Notes: a model not told the origin generated them from the sequence alone. A stretch of 64,000 nt of DNA from Streptomyces solicavernae (GCF_029968095.1 NZ_JASCIR010000012.1:1-64000); one strand, 5' to 3'. Counted from the first letter of the stretch, positions 34,627-43,959 are shown. Made by a program: numbers and translations.

Positions 34627-35128
34627 ACACCGCAGGAGAAGTGAACACCGCAGGGGACGGGGAGGCCTCGGCTGTCGGCTGGTCCGTGGGGGCGGGCTCC
34701 GACTCCTGGAGGACTACTCCCGGGCGCTCGCCCGGCCGGTTCGTGCCGTTCGGCAGCAGCGTGACCATGGCCATGACCGTCGCGAACAGCGCCAGCGCGC
34801 CCAACACGCGTGCCGCGCGCGCGAGTCGGCCCCGGCCGTCGAGGTCGCGCCACGCCGACGACTCCGGCACCGGGCGCGGGCGCCACAGCTCGCCGACCGC
34901 GTCCGAGCCCGGCCCACCCGAGGGGCCCCCTGCGCTGTGCGCGCCGGACCCGCCGGGCCCGGAAACCACCACCCCGGCGCCGGAAGCCCCGGACGGTTCG
35001 ACCCCCGCCCCCGCCCGCTCCCGCGCCGACGGCTCCCTCGGCGCGGTCCGTCGTATCGCGGCCTCGTCGTCCCGCAGGAACCGCTCCCACACCTCGTCCG
35101 GCACCCCCGGCTGCTCCTCCCGGCGCAC
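34604..35128 (-). CDS. Single-pass membrane protein, function unknown
   Basis: 174 residues from a GTG one base after the stop of the upstream oxidoreductase gene (TGACGTG). The N-terminal cytosolic part (PGVPDEVWERFLRDDEAAIR) and one membrane helix near residue 110 (VLGALALFATVMAMVTLL) are followed by a Pro/Thr-rich outside tail with SPAVFTSPAVFTSP repeats. Homologues are probably common in Streptomyces, but no function is recognisable. Confidence 0.7.
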   Translation of the reverse strand: MRREEQPGVPDEVWERFLRDDEAAIRRTAPREPSARERAGAGVEPSGASGAGVVVSGPGGSGAHSAGGPSGGPGSDAVGELWRPRPVPESSAWRDLDGRGRLARAARVLGALALFATVMAMVTLLPNGTNRPGERPGVVLQESEPAPTDQPTAEASPSPAVFTSPAVFTSPPPG

Positions 35129-35129
35129 G

Positions 35130-35633
35130 TCAGCCGCGCCCGGGCGAGGAGTCGAGGCGTACGAACGGGATGTGCCGGCCCGCGTCGCGGTACGACGCCA
35201 TGCTGCCGTCCACGTCGAAGCCCATGAAGGCGCACAGGCGGCGGGCCGTGCGCGGATGCCGGGGTGTGTACCGGGCCATGACCTCGCCGCCCTCGTCCGC
35301 GCTCAGGAAGTGCGCGGTGACGCGGTGGCGGCGGCGGCCGACCTGGACCGTCGTCGTCGGCGTGCGGCGGAGGTTCTGGTACCAGGCGGACTGCGGGCCG
35401 AAACCGGAGGCGAGGGGCCGGCTGCCGCGCTCGCGGTCGTACGCGACCACCTCAAGGACCACGCGCCGGTCGAGGCCGGAGTTGCGCCCGACGTGGTGCA
35501 GGAGCAGCAGCCGCCCGCCGAACAGCGGGCCGAGGCCCGCGCGGTACAGCGCGATCGGCAGCCTGGCGAGCAAGCGTCGCCAGCCGCGCGGGAGTTGCGG
35601 CCGCGCGGGGCCCGCAGGCCGGTCGGATGCCAT
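35130..35633 (-). CDS. Deazaflavin (F420)-dependent nitroreductase family protein
   Basis: 167 residues from an ATG with GAAGGGACG upstream. GGRLLLLHHVGRNSGLDRRVVLEVV and SAWYQNLRRTPTTTVQVGRRRHRV are typical of the Ddn-like F420-dependent family. It is probably a small F420H2 oxidoreductase. It is coupled to the downstream membrane-protein gene. Confidence 0.87.
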   Translation of the reverse strand: MASDRPAGPARPQLPRGWRRLLARLPIALYRAGLGPLFGGRLLLLHHVGRNSGLDRRVVLEVVAYDRERGSRPLASGFGPQSAWYQNLRRTPTTTVQVGRRRHRVTAHFLSADEGGEVMARYTPRHPRTARRLCAFMGFDVDGSMASYRDAGRHIPFVRLDSSPGRG

Positions 35634-35648
35634 CGACGTCCCTTCCCC

Positions 35649-35692
35649 CCGACAGGTCGTACGCCGGTCCCCCGACAGGTCGTACGCCGGAC
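35649..35692. repeat. 22-bp tandem direct repeat in promoter region
   Basis: CCGACAGGTCGTACGCCGG occurs twice in tandem just upstream of the F420-family gene. It may hold a duplicated regulatory site or be a simple duplication. Confidence 0.8.
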
Positions 35693-35854
35693 TCGATCGG
35701 GTAACGAGCACCCGTTGTCCGCAATGGTTCCACGCAATCTTTGCATAGTCTAAACGCGGGGGAGGCCGCCCGCCACGGGTGGCCGCACAGCCGGCGCGGA
35801 CCACGCACTCGCGCGCCGGCGACGACCTTGTCGGACAACCTTGTTGGGGGTGCC

Positions 35855-36940
35855 ATGACCGCTCCGGAGCATCGGGACGCCCGAGCCGGGCGCGGAGACG
35901 CCCGTGCCGTGCTGACCTGGCTGCCGGCCGGGGTGATGACGGTCGTGGCCGTCGCCGACGTGATCGGCGGCCCCGGCGTGGGACTGCTGCCGCTCGTCTC
36001 CCTCGGCCCCGCCTTCTCCGGCCTCATCGGCACCTGGCGGCGCACCGCGGTCACCGGCGCGGTGGCGCTGCTGCTCTGCCTCGGACTCGGCGTCTACAAC
36101 GGCCTGTTCGACACCCGGCGCGGCTACACCGCCCTCGTCTCCGTCGCCGGGGTCACCGGCGCGGGCGTAGCCGCCGCAGTGATGCGCGGCCGCCGCGAGG
36201 CCGAACTGGCCAGCGTCCGCTCGGTGGCCGAGGTCGCCCAGCGCGTGCTGCTGCGCCCGGTGCCGCGCAGCGCCGGGCCGTTGGGCGTCGCCGTCTCGTA
36301 CACCTCGGCCGCCGCGGAGGCCCGGATCGGCGGCGATCTGTACGAGGTGGTGGCCTCGCCGTACGGGGTGCGCGTGATCGTCGGCGATGTCCAGGGCAAG
36401 GGCCTCGCCGCCGTGGAGACGGCCGCCCTCGTCCTCGGCTCGTTCCGTGAGGCCGCGCACGAGGAGCCCGACCTGGTGGCGCTCGCCGCCCGCCTGGAAC
36501 GCAGTGTGGCGCGGGAGTTGAACGCCGAGAAGTTCGTGACCGCCGTCCTCGCCGAGGTCCACGCCGACGAGGAGCGGGTCGTCCTGGTCGACTGCGGCCA
36601 CCCGCCGCCGCTGCTCGTACGGGCCGACGGAACCGTCGAGTTCCCCCGCCCGCCCGCGTACGCCCTGCCCCTCGGGCTCGGCGTGCACGGCGGGGAGCCG
36701 CCGCTGCCGTACGAGGTGCGCTTCGCGCCCGGCGAGCAGCTGCTGTTCTACACGGACGGCGTGACCGAGGCGCGGGACGCCGCCGGGACGTTCTACCCGC
36801 TCCAGGAGCGGGCCGGCCTCCTCAAGGAGCCCGACGCGCAGGCCGCCCTGGAGGCGCTGCGCGAGGACGTGGTCCGGTACGCCGGCGGCCCGCCGCACGA
36901 CGACGCGGCGATGCTGCTGCTGCGCTACCAGCGCGGATGA
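35855..36940 (+). CDS. Membrane-anchored SpoIIE-type PP2C phosphatase
   Basis: 361 residues. Four hydrophobic segments fill the first 120 residues (LPAGVMTVVAVADVIGG, AVALLLCLGLGVYNG, LVSVAGVTGAGVAAAVM). A PP2C-like phosphatase follows, with RIGGDLYEVVASPYGVRVIVGDVQGKG, FVTAVLAEV, DCGHPPPLLV, LLFYTDGVTEARD and PHDDAAMLLL. It probably resets an anti-anti-sigma factor in response to a membrane signal. The ATG at 35855 follows a TTGGGGG site. Confidence 0.9.
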   Translation: MTAPEHRDARAGRGDARAVLTWLPAGVMTVVAVADVIGGPGVGLLPLVSLGPAFSGLIGTWRRTAVTGAVALLLCLGLGVYNGLFDTRRGYTALVSVAGVTGAGVAAAVMRGRREAELASVRSVAEVAQRVLLRPVPRSAGPLGVAVSYTSAAAEARIGGDLYEVVASPYGVRVIVGDVQGKGLAAVETAALVLGSFREAAHEEPDLVALAARLERSVARELNAEKFVTAVLAEVHADEERVVLVDCGHPPPLLVRADGTVEFPRPPAYALPLGLGVHGGEPPLPYEVRFAPGEQLLFYTDGVTEARDAAGTFYPLQERAGLLKEPDAQAALEALREDVVRYAGGPPHDDAAMLLLRYQRG

Positions 36941-37015
36941 GACGCGAGGGGCGCCCCGGGGCGGTTGGCGCGGTGTGTGGTGTCGGGGGCCCGGGGCCGC
37001 GCGGTACAAAGAGGT

Positions 37016-37531
37016 ATGGCTGAGCGAAGCGGCGTGGACGAGGGTGCGGTCGAGGTCGACGAGGTCACGCGGGCCGTACTGACCGCGTCCCGCGTCCTGG
37101 TCGCGGTCTCCGCGCGCTCGCTCGCCGCAGTCGAGGACCGGGTGACGCTGCCGCAGTTCCGGATGCTGATCGTGCTCTCCAGCCGCGGGGCCACCAAACT
37201 CGTCGACCTGGCCGAGCTGTTGGGCGTCGCGCCCTCGACCGCGATGCGCATGGTCGACCGGCTGATCGCCGCCGGGCTCGCGGACCGGCGCGTCAACCCG
37301 CGCAACCGCCGCGAGACTCTCCTGCAACTCACCGACGCGGGCCGCCGCATCGTCACGGACGTCACCGCACGCCGCCGCCAGGAGATCGCCGGCATCGTCG
37401 AACGCCTCACGCCCGAACGGCGCGCGGCACTCGTCGCCGCGCTCACCGCGTTCAGCGAGGCGAGCGGTGAGCCCCCGGCCCCGGAGGCGGACGAGGCCTC
37501 GGGCCTGCACCCCCTGGGCTGGGCCCAGTGA
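37016..37531 (+). CDS. MarR family regulator
   Basis: 171 residues. The winged helix reads [50 protein letters not shown]. The start at 37016 sits directly behind AAAGAGG, closer than usual. The VOC protein gene follows by 40 bp, so the two may form an operon. Confidence 0.87.
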   Translation: MAERSGVDEGAVEVDEVTRAVLTASRVLVAVSARSLAAVEDRVTLPQFRMLIVLSSRGATKLVDLAELLGVAPSTAMRMVDRLIAAGLADRRVNPRNRRETLLQLTDAGRRIVTDVTARRRQEIAGIVERLTPERRAALVAALTAFSEASGEPPAPEADEASGLHPLGWAQ

Positions 37532-37571
37532 ACGAACCCCCGCTCCGACCCGCACACGGAAAGGCACTGCC

Positions 37572-38003
37572 ATGACCGGACCCGACGCACCCATCCCGCG
37601 GTTCCACCTGGCCATGCCCGTGGACGACCTCACCGCGGCCCGCCACTTCTACGGCGAGGTCCTCGGCCTCGACGAAGGCCGCAGCGCCGACACCTGGGTC
37701 GACTGGAACCTGCACGGCCACCAGTTCGTCACCCACCTCGCCCCCGCCCGCCCGCAGCGCGTCCACAACCCGGTCGACGGCCACGACGTCCCCGTACCGC
37801 ACTTCGGCCTGATCCTGACGATCCCCGACTTCCAGAAGCTGGCCCAACGGCTGCGCGACGCGGGCACGGAGTTCGTGATCGAGCCGTACGTCCGCTTCGA
37901 GGGGCAGCCGGGCGAGCAGTGGACGATGTTCCTCCGTGACCCGGCGGGCAACGCGCTGGAGTTCAAGGCGTTCGCGGACGACGGGCAGGTCTTCGCGGTG
38001 TGA
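37572..38003 (+). CDS. VOC family (glyoxalase/bleomycin-resistance fold) protein
   Basis: 143 residues, ATG start. [24 protein letters not shown] and the C-terminal [17 protein letters not shown] are classic vicinal-oxygen-chelate motifs, with metal ligands His near residue 12 and Glu in LEFK. A dioxygenase-like or detoxifying role is possible; the substrate is unknown. The ATG lies 40 bp after the MarR stop. Confidence 0.88.
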   Translation: MTGPDAPIPRFHLAMPVDDLTAARHFYGEVLGLDEGRSADTWVDWNLHGHQFVTHLAPARPQRVHNPVDGHDVPVPHFGLILTIPDFQKLAQRLRDAGTEFVIEPYVRFEGQPGEQWTMFLRDPAGNALEFKAFADDGQVFAV

Positions 38004-38041
38004 GGCGGTACGAGGCGGTGTGGTCGCGGGGTCTTTCAGCG

Positions 38042-38669
38042 TCACGTGCAGCCGAGGGGCAGATGGTGGCCGTCGGCCGAGGCGAAGCCGGCCAGTGCGG
38101 GCACCGCGGGCCGGGTGCGGCTCGCCGCGAAGACCGTGCCGGACGTGCCGAGGCTCACCGCCGGGTGGTCGAGCAGCCCTGCACCGCCGAGGCCGAGCCC
38201 GACCGCGGCGGCCATGTTGTCCCCGGTGCCGGCCGCTACCGGCAGACCCGCCCGCAGCCCGAGATGCGCGGCGGCGACCCCGGTCAGGCGCCCCGCGATG
38301 CTGCCGCCGCCCGGCGCGACGGGGGACAGCAACTCCTCGGCCATGCCGGTGAGTTCGAGCAGCACCGGGTCGTACGCGGAGTCCGCCGTGGACCACCAGA
38401 GGGTGCCGGAGGCGTCGCCACCGCGATCCCGGTCACGTCCCGCGCGTCCACGCCCGCCCCGCGCAGCCCCTCGGCGACCGCTGTGGCCAGCGCCCGCCAC
38501 CACGCCTCGGGGTCGGTCTCGCGGGCGCCGTCCGTCCCGGTCACGGTGTGCGGGGCGCCGCTCGCCGCGTCGGTGACGGCGGCCTTGGTGGACTGGGTGG
38601 AGCTGTCCACGCCGATGACCACGGGGGTCCCCTGCGGACACGGCCCAGGGGGCCGGGGCGATGCGTCAT
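38042..38669 (-). pseudogene. xylB: Xylulokinase remnant with internal deletion, frameshifts and lost C-terminus
   Basis: Two different frames are needed. From about 38625 to 38445 the product reads [16 protein letters not shown] to [12 protein letters not shown] (xylulokinase N-terminus); from about 38430 to 38042 another frame reads [35 protein letters not shown] and SLGTSGTVFAAS. The roughly 160 residues between GIAVA and DASGT in normal xylulokinase are missing. The protein stops at HLPLGCT, so the final part of the second domain is also lost. A ribosome site GAGGTACGAG with ATG at 38669 is in a third frame. It is divergent from xylA. It cannot encode a working kinase. Confidence 0.88.
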
Positions 38670-38683
38670 CTCGTACCTCATGG

Positions 38684-38711
38684 TTGACGGGAGAGGCTTC
38701 CTGCGTATTAG
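38684..38711 (+). promoter_or_regulatory. xylA promoter and AT-rich control region
   Basis: TTGACG, a 16-bp spacer and TATTAG form a good sigma-70-type promoter 40 bp before the xylA ATG. The next 20 bp (AAGCATAGAAAACAAATTGC) are unusually AT-rich and may be the ROK repressor operator. Confidence 0.6.
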
Positions 38712-38751
38712 TAAGCATAGAAAACAAATTGCTCGCGAAGAAGGGGCGACC

Positions 38752-39918
38752 ATGACGGACCGCTTCACCCCGACCCCCGACGACAACTTCACCTTCGGCC
38801 TGTGGACCGTGGGCTGGCAGGGCGTCGACCCGTTCGGCACGGCCACCAGGCCCGCGCTCGACCCGGTGGAGTCCGTCGAGCGGCTCGCGGAGCTCGGCGC
38901 GTACGGAGTGACCTTCCACGACGACGACCTCGTGCCGTTCGGGTCCTCCGACGCCGAGCGCGAGGCCGTCGTCAAGCGGTTCCGCGCCGCCCTCGAAGCG
39001 ACCGGCATGAAGGTGCCGATGGCGACGACGAACCTGTTCACGCACCCCGTCTTCAAGGACGGCGGCTTCACGGCGAACGACCGGGACGTACGCCGGTACG
39101 CGCTGCGCAAGACCCTCCGCAACATCGACCTCGCCGTCGAACTCGGCGCCACCACCTACGTCGCCTGGGGCGGCCGCGAGGGCGCCGAGTCAGGCGGGGC
39201 GAAGGACGTGCGGCTCGCCCTCGACCGGATGAAGGAGGCCTTCGACCTGCTCGGCGAGTACGTCACCGGCCAGGGCTACGACCTGCGCTTCGCCATCGAA
39301 CCCAAGCCGAACGAGCCGCGCGGCGACATCCTGCTGCCCACCATCGGCCACGCCCTCGCCTTCATCGAGCGCCTGGAGCGCCCCGAACTCGTCGGCGTCA
39401 ACCCGGAGGTGGGCCACGAGCAGATGGCCGGCCTCAACTTTCCGCACGGCATCGCGCAGGCCCTCTGGTCCGGCAAGCTCTTCCACCTCGACCTCAACGG
39501 CCAGTCCGGCATCAAGTACGACCAGGACCTCCGCTTCGGCGCCGGGGACCTGCGCCAGGCGTTCTGGCTGGTCGACCTCCTGGAGGACGCCGGGTACGCG
39601 GGGCCGCGCCACTTCGACTTCAAACCGGTGCGCACGGACGGCTTCGACGGGGTGTGGGAGTCCGCGAAGAACTGCATGCGGAACTACCTCATCCTCAAGG
39701 AGCGCGCCGCCGCCTTCCGCGCCGACCCGGCCGTGCGGCAGGCGCTGCGCGACTCCCGCCTCCACGAGCTCGCCGAGCCCACCGCGGCGGACGGCCTCGC
39801 CGGACTCCTCGCCGACCGCAGCGCGTACGAGTCCTTCGACGTGACCGCGGCCGCCGGGCGGTCCATGGCCTTCGAACGGCTCGACCAGCTGGCCATGGAA
39901 CATCTGCTGGGCGTCTGA
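38752..39918 (+). CDS. xylA: Xylose isomerase
   Basis: 388 residues, the same length as actinobacterial D-xylose isomerases. It interconverts xylose and xylulose (and glucose and fructose). Active-site motifs: [13 protein letters not shown] (catalytic His and Asp), [13 protein letters not shown], the metal-binding [12 protein letters not shown] (Lys and Glu), [20 protein letters not shown] and RHFDFKP. GAAGAAGGGG precedes the ATG. The neighbouring xylB is destroyed, so xylulose phosphorylation must come from elsewhere if the pathway still works. Confidence 0.97.
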   Translation: MTDRFTPTPDDNFTFGLWTVGWQGVDPFGTATRPALDPVESVERLAELGAYGVTFHDDDLVPFGSSDAEREAVVKRFRAALEATGMKVPMATTNLFTHPVFKDGGFTANDRDVRRYALRKTLRNIDLAVELGATTYVAWGGREGAESGGAKDVRLALDRMKEAFDLLGEYVTGQGYDLRFAIEPKPNEPRGDILLPTIGHALAFIERLERPELVGVNPEVGHEQMAGLNFPHGIAQALWSGKLFHLDLNGQSGIKYDQDLRFGAGDLRQAFWLVDLLEDAGYAGPRHFDFKPVRTDGFDGVWESAKNCMRNYLILKERAAAFRADPAVRQALRDSRLHELAEPTAADGLAGLLADRSAYESFDVTAAAGRSMAFERLDQLAMEHLLGV

Positions 39919-40022
39919 GCCCGCCCGGGGGCGTCTCACGGAATTGCGACCCCGCGCCGTCGGCGGGTCAACTTCCCGTCGGCGTAAGGTGGTTCAGTGC
40001 GGGCGCGGTACGGTACGCCGCC

Positions 40023-41294
40023 TCAGCGCGCGGCCCGCTCCGCGTACGCCAGTGGGTCCGCGAGGACGTCCCGTACGACCAGGGCGGCCGAACCGCGGGC
40101 CGCGTCACCGGCCGAGGACGAGGCGCGCAGCCGGCCGCTGTCCGCGGACCACAGGCCCGACACCACGCGCCGCTCCAGGCGTTCGGCGATCGGCGGGGCC
40201 AGCCACTGCAGCAGCGGGCGGAAGGTGCCGCCGAGCACGATCGCGTCCGGGTCGAACAGGTTCACCGCCCCGGACAGCACCAGGCCGAGCGTGCGGCCCG
40301 CACCGGTGAGCGCGGCGACCGCGGGCGCGTCCCCGTCCCGGGCGCGGCGCTCCAGCTCCGTGACGCCCGGCCGGCCCGCGTCCGCGGCCAGACCGGCCGC
40401 CCGCAGCAGCGCCGCCTGGCCCGCGTACTGCTCCAGGCAGCCCCGCGCGCCGCAGCGGCACAGCGGGCCGTCCTCGTCCACCACCACATGCCCTATCTCG
40501 CCCGCGAACCCGTGGGCGCCGCGCAGCAGTTCACCGTCGACGACCAGTGCGCCGCCGATGCCGATCTCGCCCGACAGGTACAGGAAGCTGCGCGGCCCGC
40601 GCCCCCCGTCGCCCGCCGGGCCGCCGAACCACAGCTCGGCCAGCGCCGCCGCGTCCGCCTCGTTGCCCGAGCCGACCGGCAGCGGCGGCGGAGCGGCCTC
40701 GGGGGCGAGCCGCAGCCGCAGGCCGGCCAGGGCCTGCGCGAAGATCCCCTCGGCGGCCACCCGGCTCCAGCCCAGGTTCGGGGCCTGCCGCACCGTCCCG
40801 CCGGACACCAGCCCCGGCAGCGCCAGCTGCGCCCCGGCCGGCCGCAGCTCCTGTGCCGTCGCCGACTCCAGGGCGTCCGCGGTGATCCGGGCGGCCCGCG
40901 CGAGCACGTCGGCGGGCGGCACACCCCGGTTGTCGAGGTGCTCGGTCAGGCGTACGCGGTCGGTGCCGGACAGGTCGACCACGCAGACCGTCACGTAATC
41001 GACGTTGATCTCCACGCCGACCCCCGCGCAGCCCGTCCGGGCCACCTTCAGGACGGTGCCGGGGCGCCCGGCCTGGCCGCTGAACGACTTTCCGGACTCG
41101 CTCAGGAAGCCGCTCGCGAGCAGCTGCTCGACCAGCGAGGACACGGCCGCGCGGGTCAGCCCCGAACGCCCGGCGACGGCGGCCCGCGTCGTTACGCCCT
41201 CGTCGTGGACGGCCCGCAGCACGAGGCTCAGGTTGTGCCGCCGCACGGCGGCCTTGTCGGCCTTGGGCTGCAGAGGGGCTCGGCGGTTGTTCAT
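40023..41294 (-). CDS. ROK family transcriptional regulator (XylR-like)
   Basis: 423 residues from the ATG. The N-terminal winged helix (VTTRAAVAGRSGLTRAAVSSLVEQLLASGFL) is followed by a sugar-kinase-like ROK domain with GIGGALVVDG, FAGEIGHVVV and the zinc motif CRCGARGCLEQY. It is convergent with xylA and is most simply its xylose-responsive repressor. The 100-bp gap to xylA shows no clear hairpin. Confidence 0.88.
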   Translation of the reverse strand: MNNRRAPLQPKADKAAVRRHNLSLVLRAVHDEGVTTRAAVAGRSGLTRAAVSSLVEQLLASGFLSESGKSFSGQAGRPGTVLKVARTGCAGVGVEINVDYVTVCVVDLSGTDRVRLTEHLDNRGVPPADVLARAARITADALESATAQELRPAGAQLALPGLVSGGTVRQAPNLGWSRVAAEGIFAQALAGLRLRLAPEAAPPPLPVGSGNEADAAALAELWFGGPAGDGGRGPRSFLYLSGEIGIGGALVVDGELLRGAHGFAGEIGHVVVDEDGPLCRCGARGCLEQYAGQAALLRAAGLAADAGRPGVTELERRARDGDAPAVAALTGAGRTLGLVLSGAVNLFDPDAIVLGGTFRPLLQWLAPPIAERLERRVVSGLWSADSGRLRASSSAGDAARGSAALVVRDVLADPLAYAERAAR

Positions 41295-41312
41295 CGTGCC
41301 GTCGAGCCTATC

Positions 41313-41417
41313 GGGCGGCTCTGACATCGGGCGGCTCGGACAGTGGGGTGGCTCTGACTGTCGGGCGGCTCTGACTGTCGGGCGGCTCTGACTGTCGGGC
41401 GGCTCTGACTGTCGGGC
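41313..41417. repeat. 17-bp tandem repeat upstream of the ROK gene
   Basis: About four exact GGGCGGCTCTGACTGTC units and two diverged ones fill the space between the ROK start and the next gene. Confidence 0.92.
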
Positions 41418-41439
41418 GGCAGAACCCGACGGCTCGGGA

Positions 41440-41712
41440 TCAGGCCGTCAGCCAGCGGTGCAGGGCTTCGTGGACGCTGTGCGGGAGCGCGCTGAGCTGG
41501 TCGATGGCCTCGCGGTCGCCGGGCAGCGGTGCGATCCCGGCCGCCGTCAGGGCCGCGTTGAGTTCGAGGCGGCGCAGGTCGCGCGGGTCGAGCACCGCCG
41601 CGCGGGAGGGCTCCATGCGCTGGGCCGGGTTCGGCGGCGGGAGGAGGAAGTCGTCCTGCGGCCAGGTGCGGAACGTCGAGTCGGCTACGTGAGGGGCAGT
41701 CATCGTGTGCAC
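41440..41712 (-). CDS. Small protein of unknown function
   Basis: 90 residues starting at a GTG with AAGGAG 6 bp upstream; an ATG three codons later is the alternative. The product begins MTAPHVADSTFRTWPQDDFL and has a helical C-terminus (GDREAIDQLSALPHSVHEAL). No enzyme motif or signal peptide. The ribosome site and codon bias support translation. Confidence 0.65.
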   Translation of the reverse strand: MHTMTAPHVADSTFRTWPQDDFLLPPPNPAQRMEPSRAAVLDPRDLRRLELNAALTAAGIAPLPGDREAIDQLSALPHSVHEALHRWLTA

Positions 41713-41891
41713 AACGCTCTCCTTCGCTACGGGGTACCGTCGTCGACGGCACGGCATGAGAGGCGCGCACGGCCGCATCCGGTTGCGGGACCGGCCACGG
41801 ATCACCCGGTCGGTGCAATCCGCCGCTCATCGCACTCGCCCCCGCGCCCCCTGGACAAGCCGCCCCGAACGGCCGGTCAGCGCCCCGGAGT

Positions 41892-42302
41892 TCACCGTAC
41901 GACCGGGTCCTCCGCCGCACCCCCGACGAGCGCCGCCTCGACGGGGCACGCGCACGCCCCCACCTCACCCGCGTCGGCGACCGCGGCGAGCGCCGTCCGC
42001 ATCCGGGTGAGGTCGGCGATGCGCGCGTCCAGGTCGTCCAGTTTCGCGTCGACCACCGCACGCAGCCGCGCGCCCGGCACCGCACCGCCGCGCGCGAGCG
42101 CCAGGAACGCGGCCACGTCGCCCATCCCGAACCCCAGCTCCCCGGCCCGCCGCACGAAACGGACCCGCCGTACATCCGCCTCCGTGTACCGCCGGTACCC
42201 GGAATGCGGGTCACGCGCGGGGGTGAGGAAGCCGCGCCGCTCGTAGTAGCGCAGGGTGCTCGGCGGTACGTCGGCGGCGCGTGCGGCGTCGGCGGAATTC
42301 AC
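41892..42302 (-). CDS. MerR family regulator
   Basis: 136 residues. The GTG overlaps the stop of the upstream membrane-protein gene (GTGA) and has AGGAGA 10 bp before it. The DNA-binding region is ADVPPSTLRYYERRGFLTPARDPHSGYRRYTEADVRRVRFV, followed by a dimerisation helix and a C-terminal ACACPVEAAL in which two Cys could bind metal or sense redox state. An operator of MerR type lies upstream of the two-gene operon, so it is probably autoregulatory. Confidence 0.9.
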   Translation of the reverse strand: MNSADAARAADVPPSTLRYYERRGFLTPARDPHSGYRRYTEADVRRVRFVRRAGELGFGMGDVAAFLALARGGAVPGARLRAVVDAKLDDLDARIADLTRMRTALAAVADAGEVGACACPVEAALVGGAAEDPVVR

Positions 42303-42805
42303 GGGCTGACCGTCTCCTGAGTGCGTGAAGTGGGCGGGCTGGTACGTGTACGGGCGGGCCGGGACCGTGTCAACTGCCGTGCCTGCGCCAGCAGGAACCC
42401 GGCCTCGACGACGAGGAACCCGGCGAGCACCGGCGTGGCCCCGGCGGCCAGGGCGGCCGTCATCAGCAGGGCGAACGCGGCCCGCCCCGCGGTGTCCGCG
42501 ACCCCGGTCACCCGGTCGCCCCGCACGAGCCGCACCACCGCCCACATGGTCACCAGTACGCCGAAGAACGTGACGAACAGCAGGTGTTCGGGCGCGAACG
42601 GCGCGGGGGCCCGGCCGGGCAGACCGAGCGCGGCGTGCGCGGCGCGGACGGCGTCCAGGGCGAGCGCGGCGGTCCAGGGAGTGGTGAAGGGGAGGGCGAC
42701 GGCCAGGTCGTACCAGGCGCCGATGCGGACGGCGCCGGGGCTGCGGCGGGTGGTGGCGTCTCCGGTGCGTGGTGCCGGAGCGGTCGGTGTCGTCGTGGCG
42801 GTCAT
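42299..42805 (-). CDS. Small membrane protein co-transcribed with merR
   Basis: 168 residues with about four hydrophobic segments (WYDLAVALPFTTPWTAALAL, HLLFVTFFGVLVTMWAVVRL, ALLMTAALAAGATPVLAGFL). The family is not recognised with confidence. It is the first gene of the MerR operon and so the regulator's probable target, perhaps for efflux or membrane stress. Confidence 0.75.
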   Translation of the reverse strand: MTATTTPTAPAPRTGDATTRRSPGAVRIGAWYDLAVALPFTTPWTAALALDAVRAAHAALGLPGRAPAPFAPEHLLFVTFFGVLVTMWAVVRLVRGDRVTGVADTAGRAAFALLMTAALAAGATPVLAGFLVVEAGFLLAQARQLTRSRPARTRTSPPTSRTQETVSP

Positions 42806-43107
42806 GACCGTCACGGTGCACCCTGCACCGCGGTGCAGGGTCAAGTGCGGGCGTGCGGGCGTGCGGGCGTGTGGGCGTGTGGGCGTGCGGGCGTGCGGGT
42901 GTGGGGGTGTAGGCGAGCGGCTGCCTCGGGGGGCGGCTGCGCGCGTTCATGTGTTCGGCATGAGACAGACGGGTCGGGGCTACCCCGGGAACCGGGTGGC
43001 GTGGCAGGGTGCGGGGGTCGATGCTTCGTCAACTGCCATCCGGGGGACGAGTGTTGGTGAAACGTTGTTGCTCCGTTGCCCAGTTCGGGAGAGGACACCC
43101 CCACGAC
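42806..43107. other. Divergent gap with MerR operator and GCGGGCGT repeats
   Basis: 302 bp. It contains the MerR operator (42821-42844) and then a GCGGGCGT-type 8-bp tandem repeat (42845-42915). Nothing else is recognisable before the nuclease gene. Confidence 0.7.
42821..42844 (-). promoter_or_regulatory. MerR-type operator/promoter
   Basis: On the reverse strand, TTGACC (-35) runs into the perfect 20-bp palindrome CCCTGCACCGCGGTGCAGGG, with about 19 bp to the -10 region. An elongated spacer filled by a dyad is the hallmark of MerR-controlled promoters. The start codon of the membrane-protein gene is only 16 bp from the dyad. Confidence 0.82.
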
Positions 43108-43959
43108 ATGTCCGCTCATGCCGCCCATTCCGCCCGCCGCCGTTGGCGCCGCCCGCTGCTCGTCGCGGCCGCCGCAGCCGCGATAGCCGTCCCCTCCGTG
43201 GCCTTCGCCACGGAGGGTGCCACCGACAGCACAACCGCCGACCCCGGCGCCCGCACCGCGGTCCAGGCCCTGGACGACACGTACTACCAGGACGCGATCG
43301 GCAAGACCGGCCCCGAGCTGAAGGCCGCGCTGCACACGATCATCAGCGACCAGACCAAGCTCTCGTACGACCAGGTCTGGGACGCCCTCAAGAAGACCGA
43401 CGAGGACCCGGCCAACACGTCCAACGTCATCCTGCTCTACAGCGGCCGCTCGCAGTCCAAGGACACCAACGGCGGCGACCCGGACCAGTGGAACCGCGAG
43501 CACGTCTGGGCCAAGTCCCACGGCGACTTCGGCACGTCCACCGGCCCCGGCACCGACGTCCACCACCTGCGCCCCACCGACGTGTCGGTCAACGGCACGC
43601 GCGGCAACAAGGACTTCGACAACGGCGGCGAGGAACTCTCCGAGGCGCCCGGCAACTTCACCGACGACGACTCGTACGAGCCGCGCGACGCGGTCAAGGG
43701 CGATGTCGCCCGCATGATCCTCTACATGGCCGTGCGCTACGACGGTGACGACGGCTTCGCCGACCTGGAGCCCAACGACGAGGTGAACAACGGCTCGGCG
43801 CCCGCCATCGGCCGCCTCTCGGTCCTCAAGCAGTGGCACGCCGAGGACCCGCCGGACGACTTCGAGAAGCGCCGCAACCAGGTCATCTTCGACGACATCC
43901 AGCACAACCGGAACCCGTTCATCGATCACCCCGAGTGGGTCGCGGAGATCTGGAAGTAA
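43108..43959 (+). CDS. Secreted endonuclease I family nuclease
   Basis: 283 residues. A signal peptide (ARRRWRRPLLVAAAAAAIAVPSVAFA) precedes an endonuclease_1 domain with WNREHVWAKSHGDFG, TDVHHLRPTDVSVN and RGNKDF, the beta-beta-alpha-metal site known from Vvn/EndA-type periplasmic nucleases. It probably degrades extracellular DNA or RNA. The start is chosen for the signal peptide; GAGAGGAC lies a little far upstream. Confidence 0.88.
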   Translation: MSAHAAHSARRRWRRPLLVAAAAAAIAVPSVAFATEGATDSTTADPGARTAVQALDDTYYQDAIGKTGPELKAALHTIISDQTKLSYDQVWDALKKTDEDPANTSNVILLYSGRSQSKDTNGGDPDQWNREHVWAKSHGDFGTSTGPGTDVHHLRPTDVSVNGTRGNKDFDNGGEELSEAPGNFTDDDSYEPRDAVKGDVARMILYMAVRYDGDDGFADLEPNDEVNNGSAPAIGRLSVLKQWHAEDPPDDFEKRRNQVIFDDIQHNRNPFIDHPEWVAEIWK

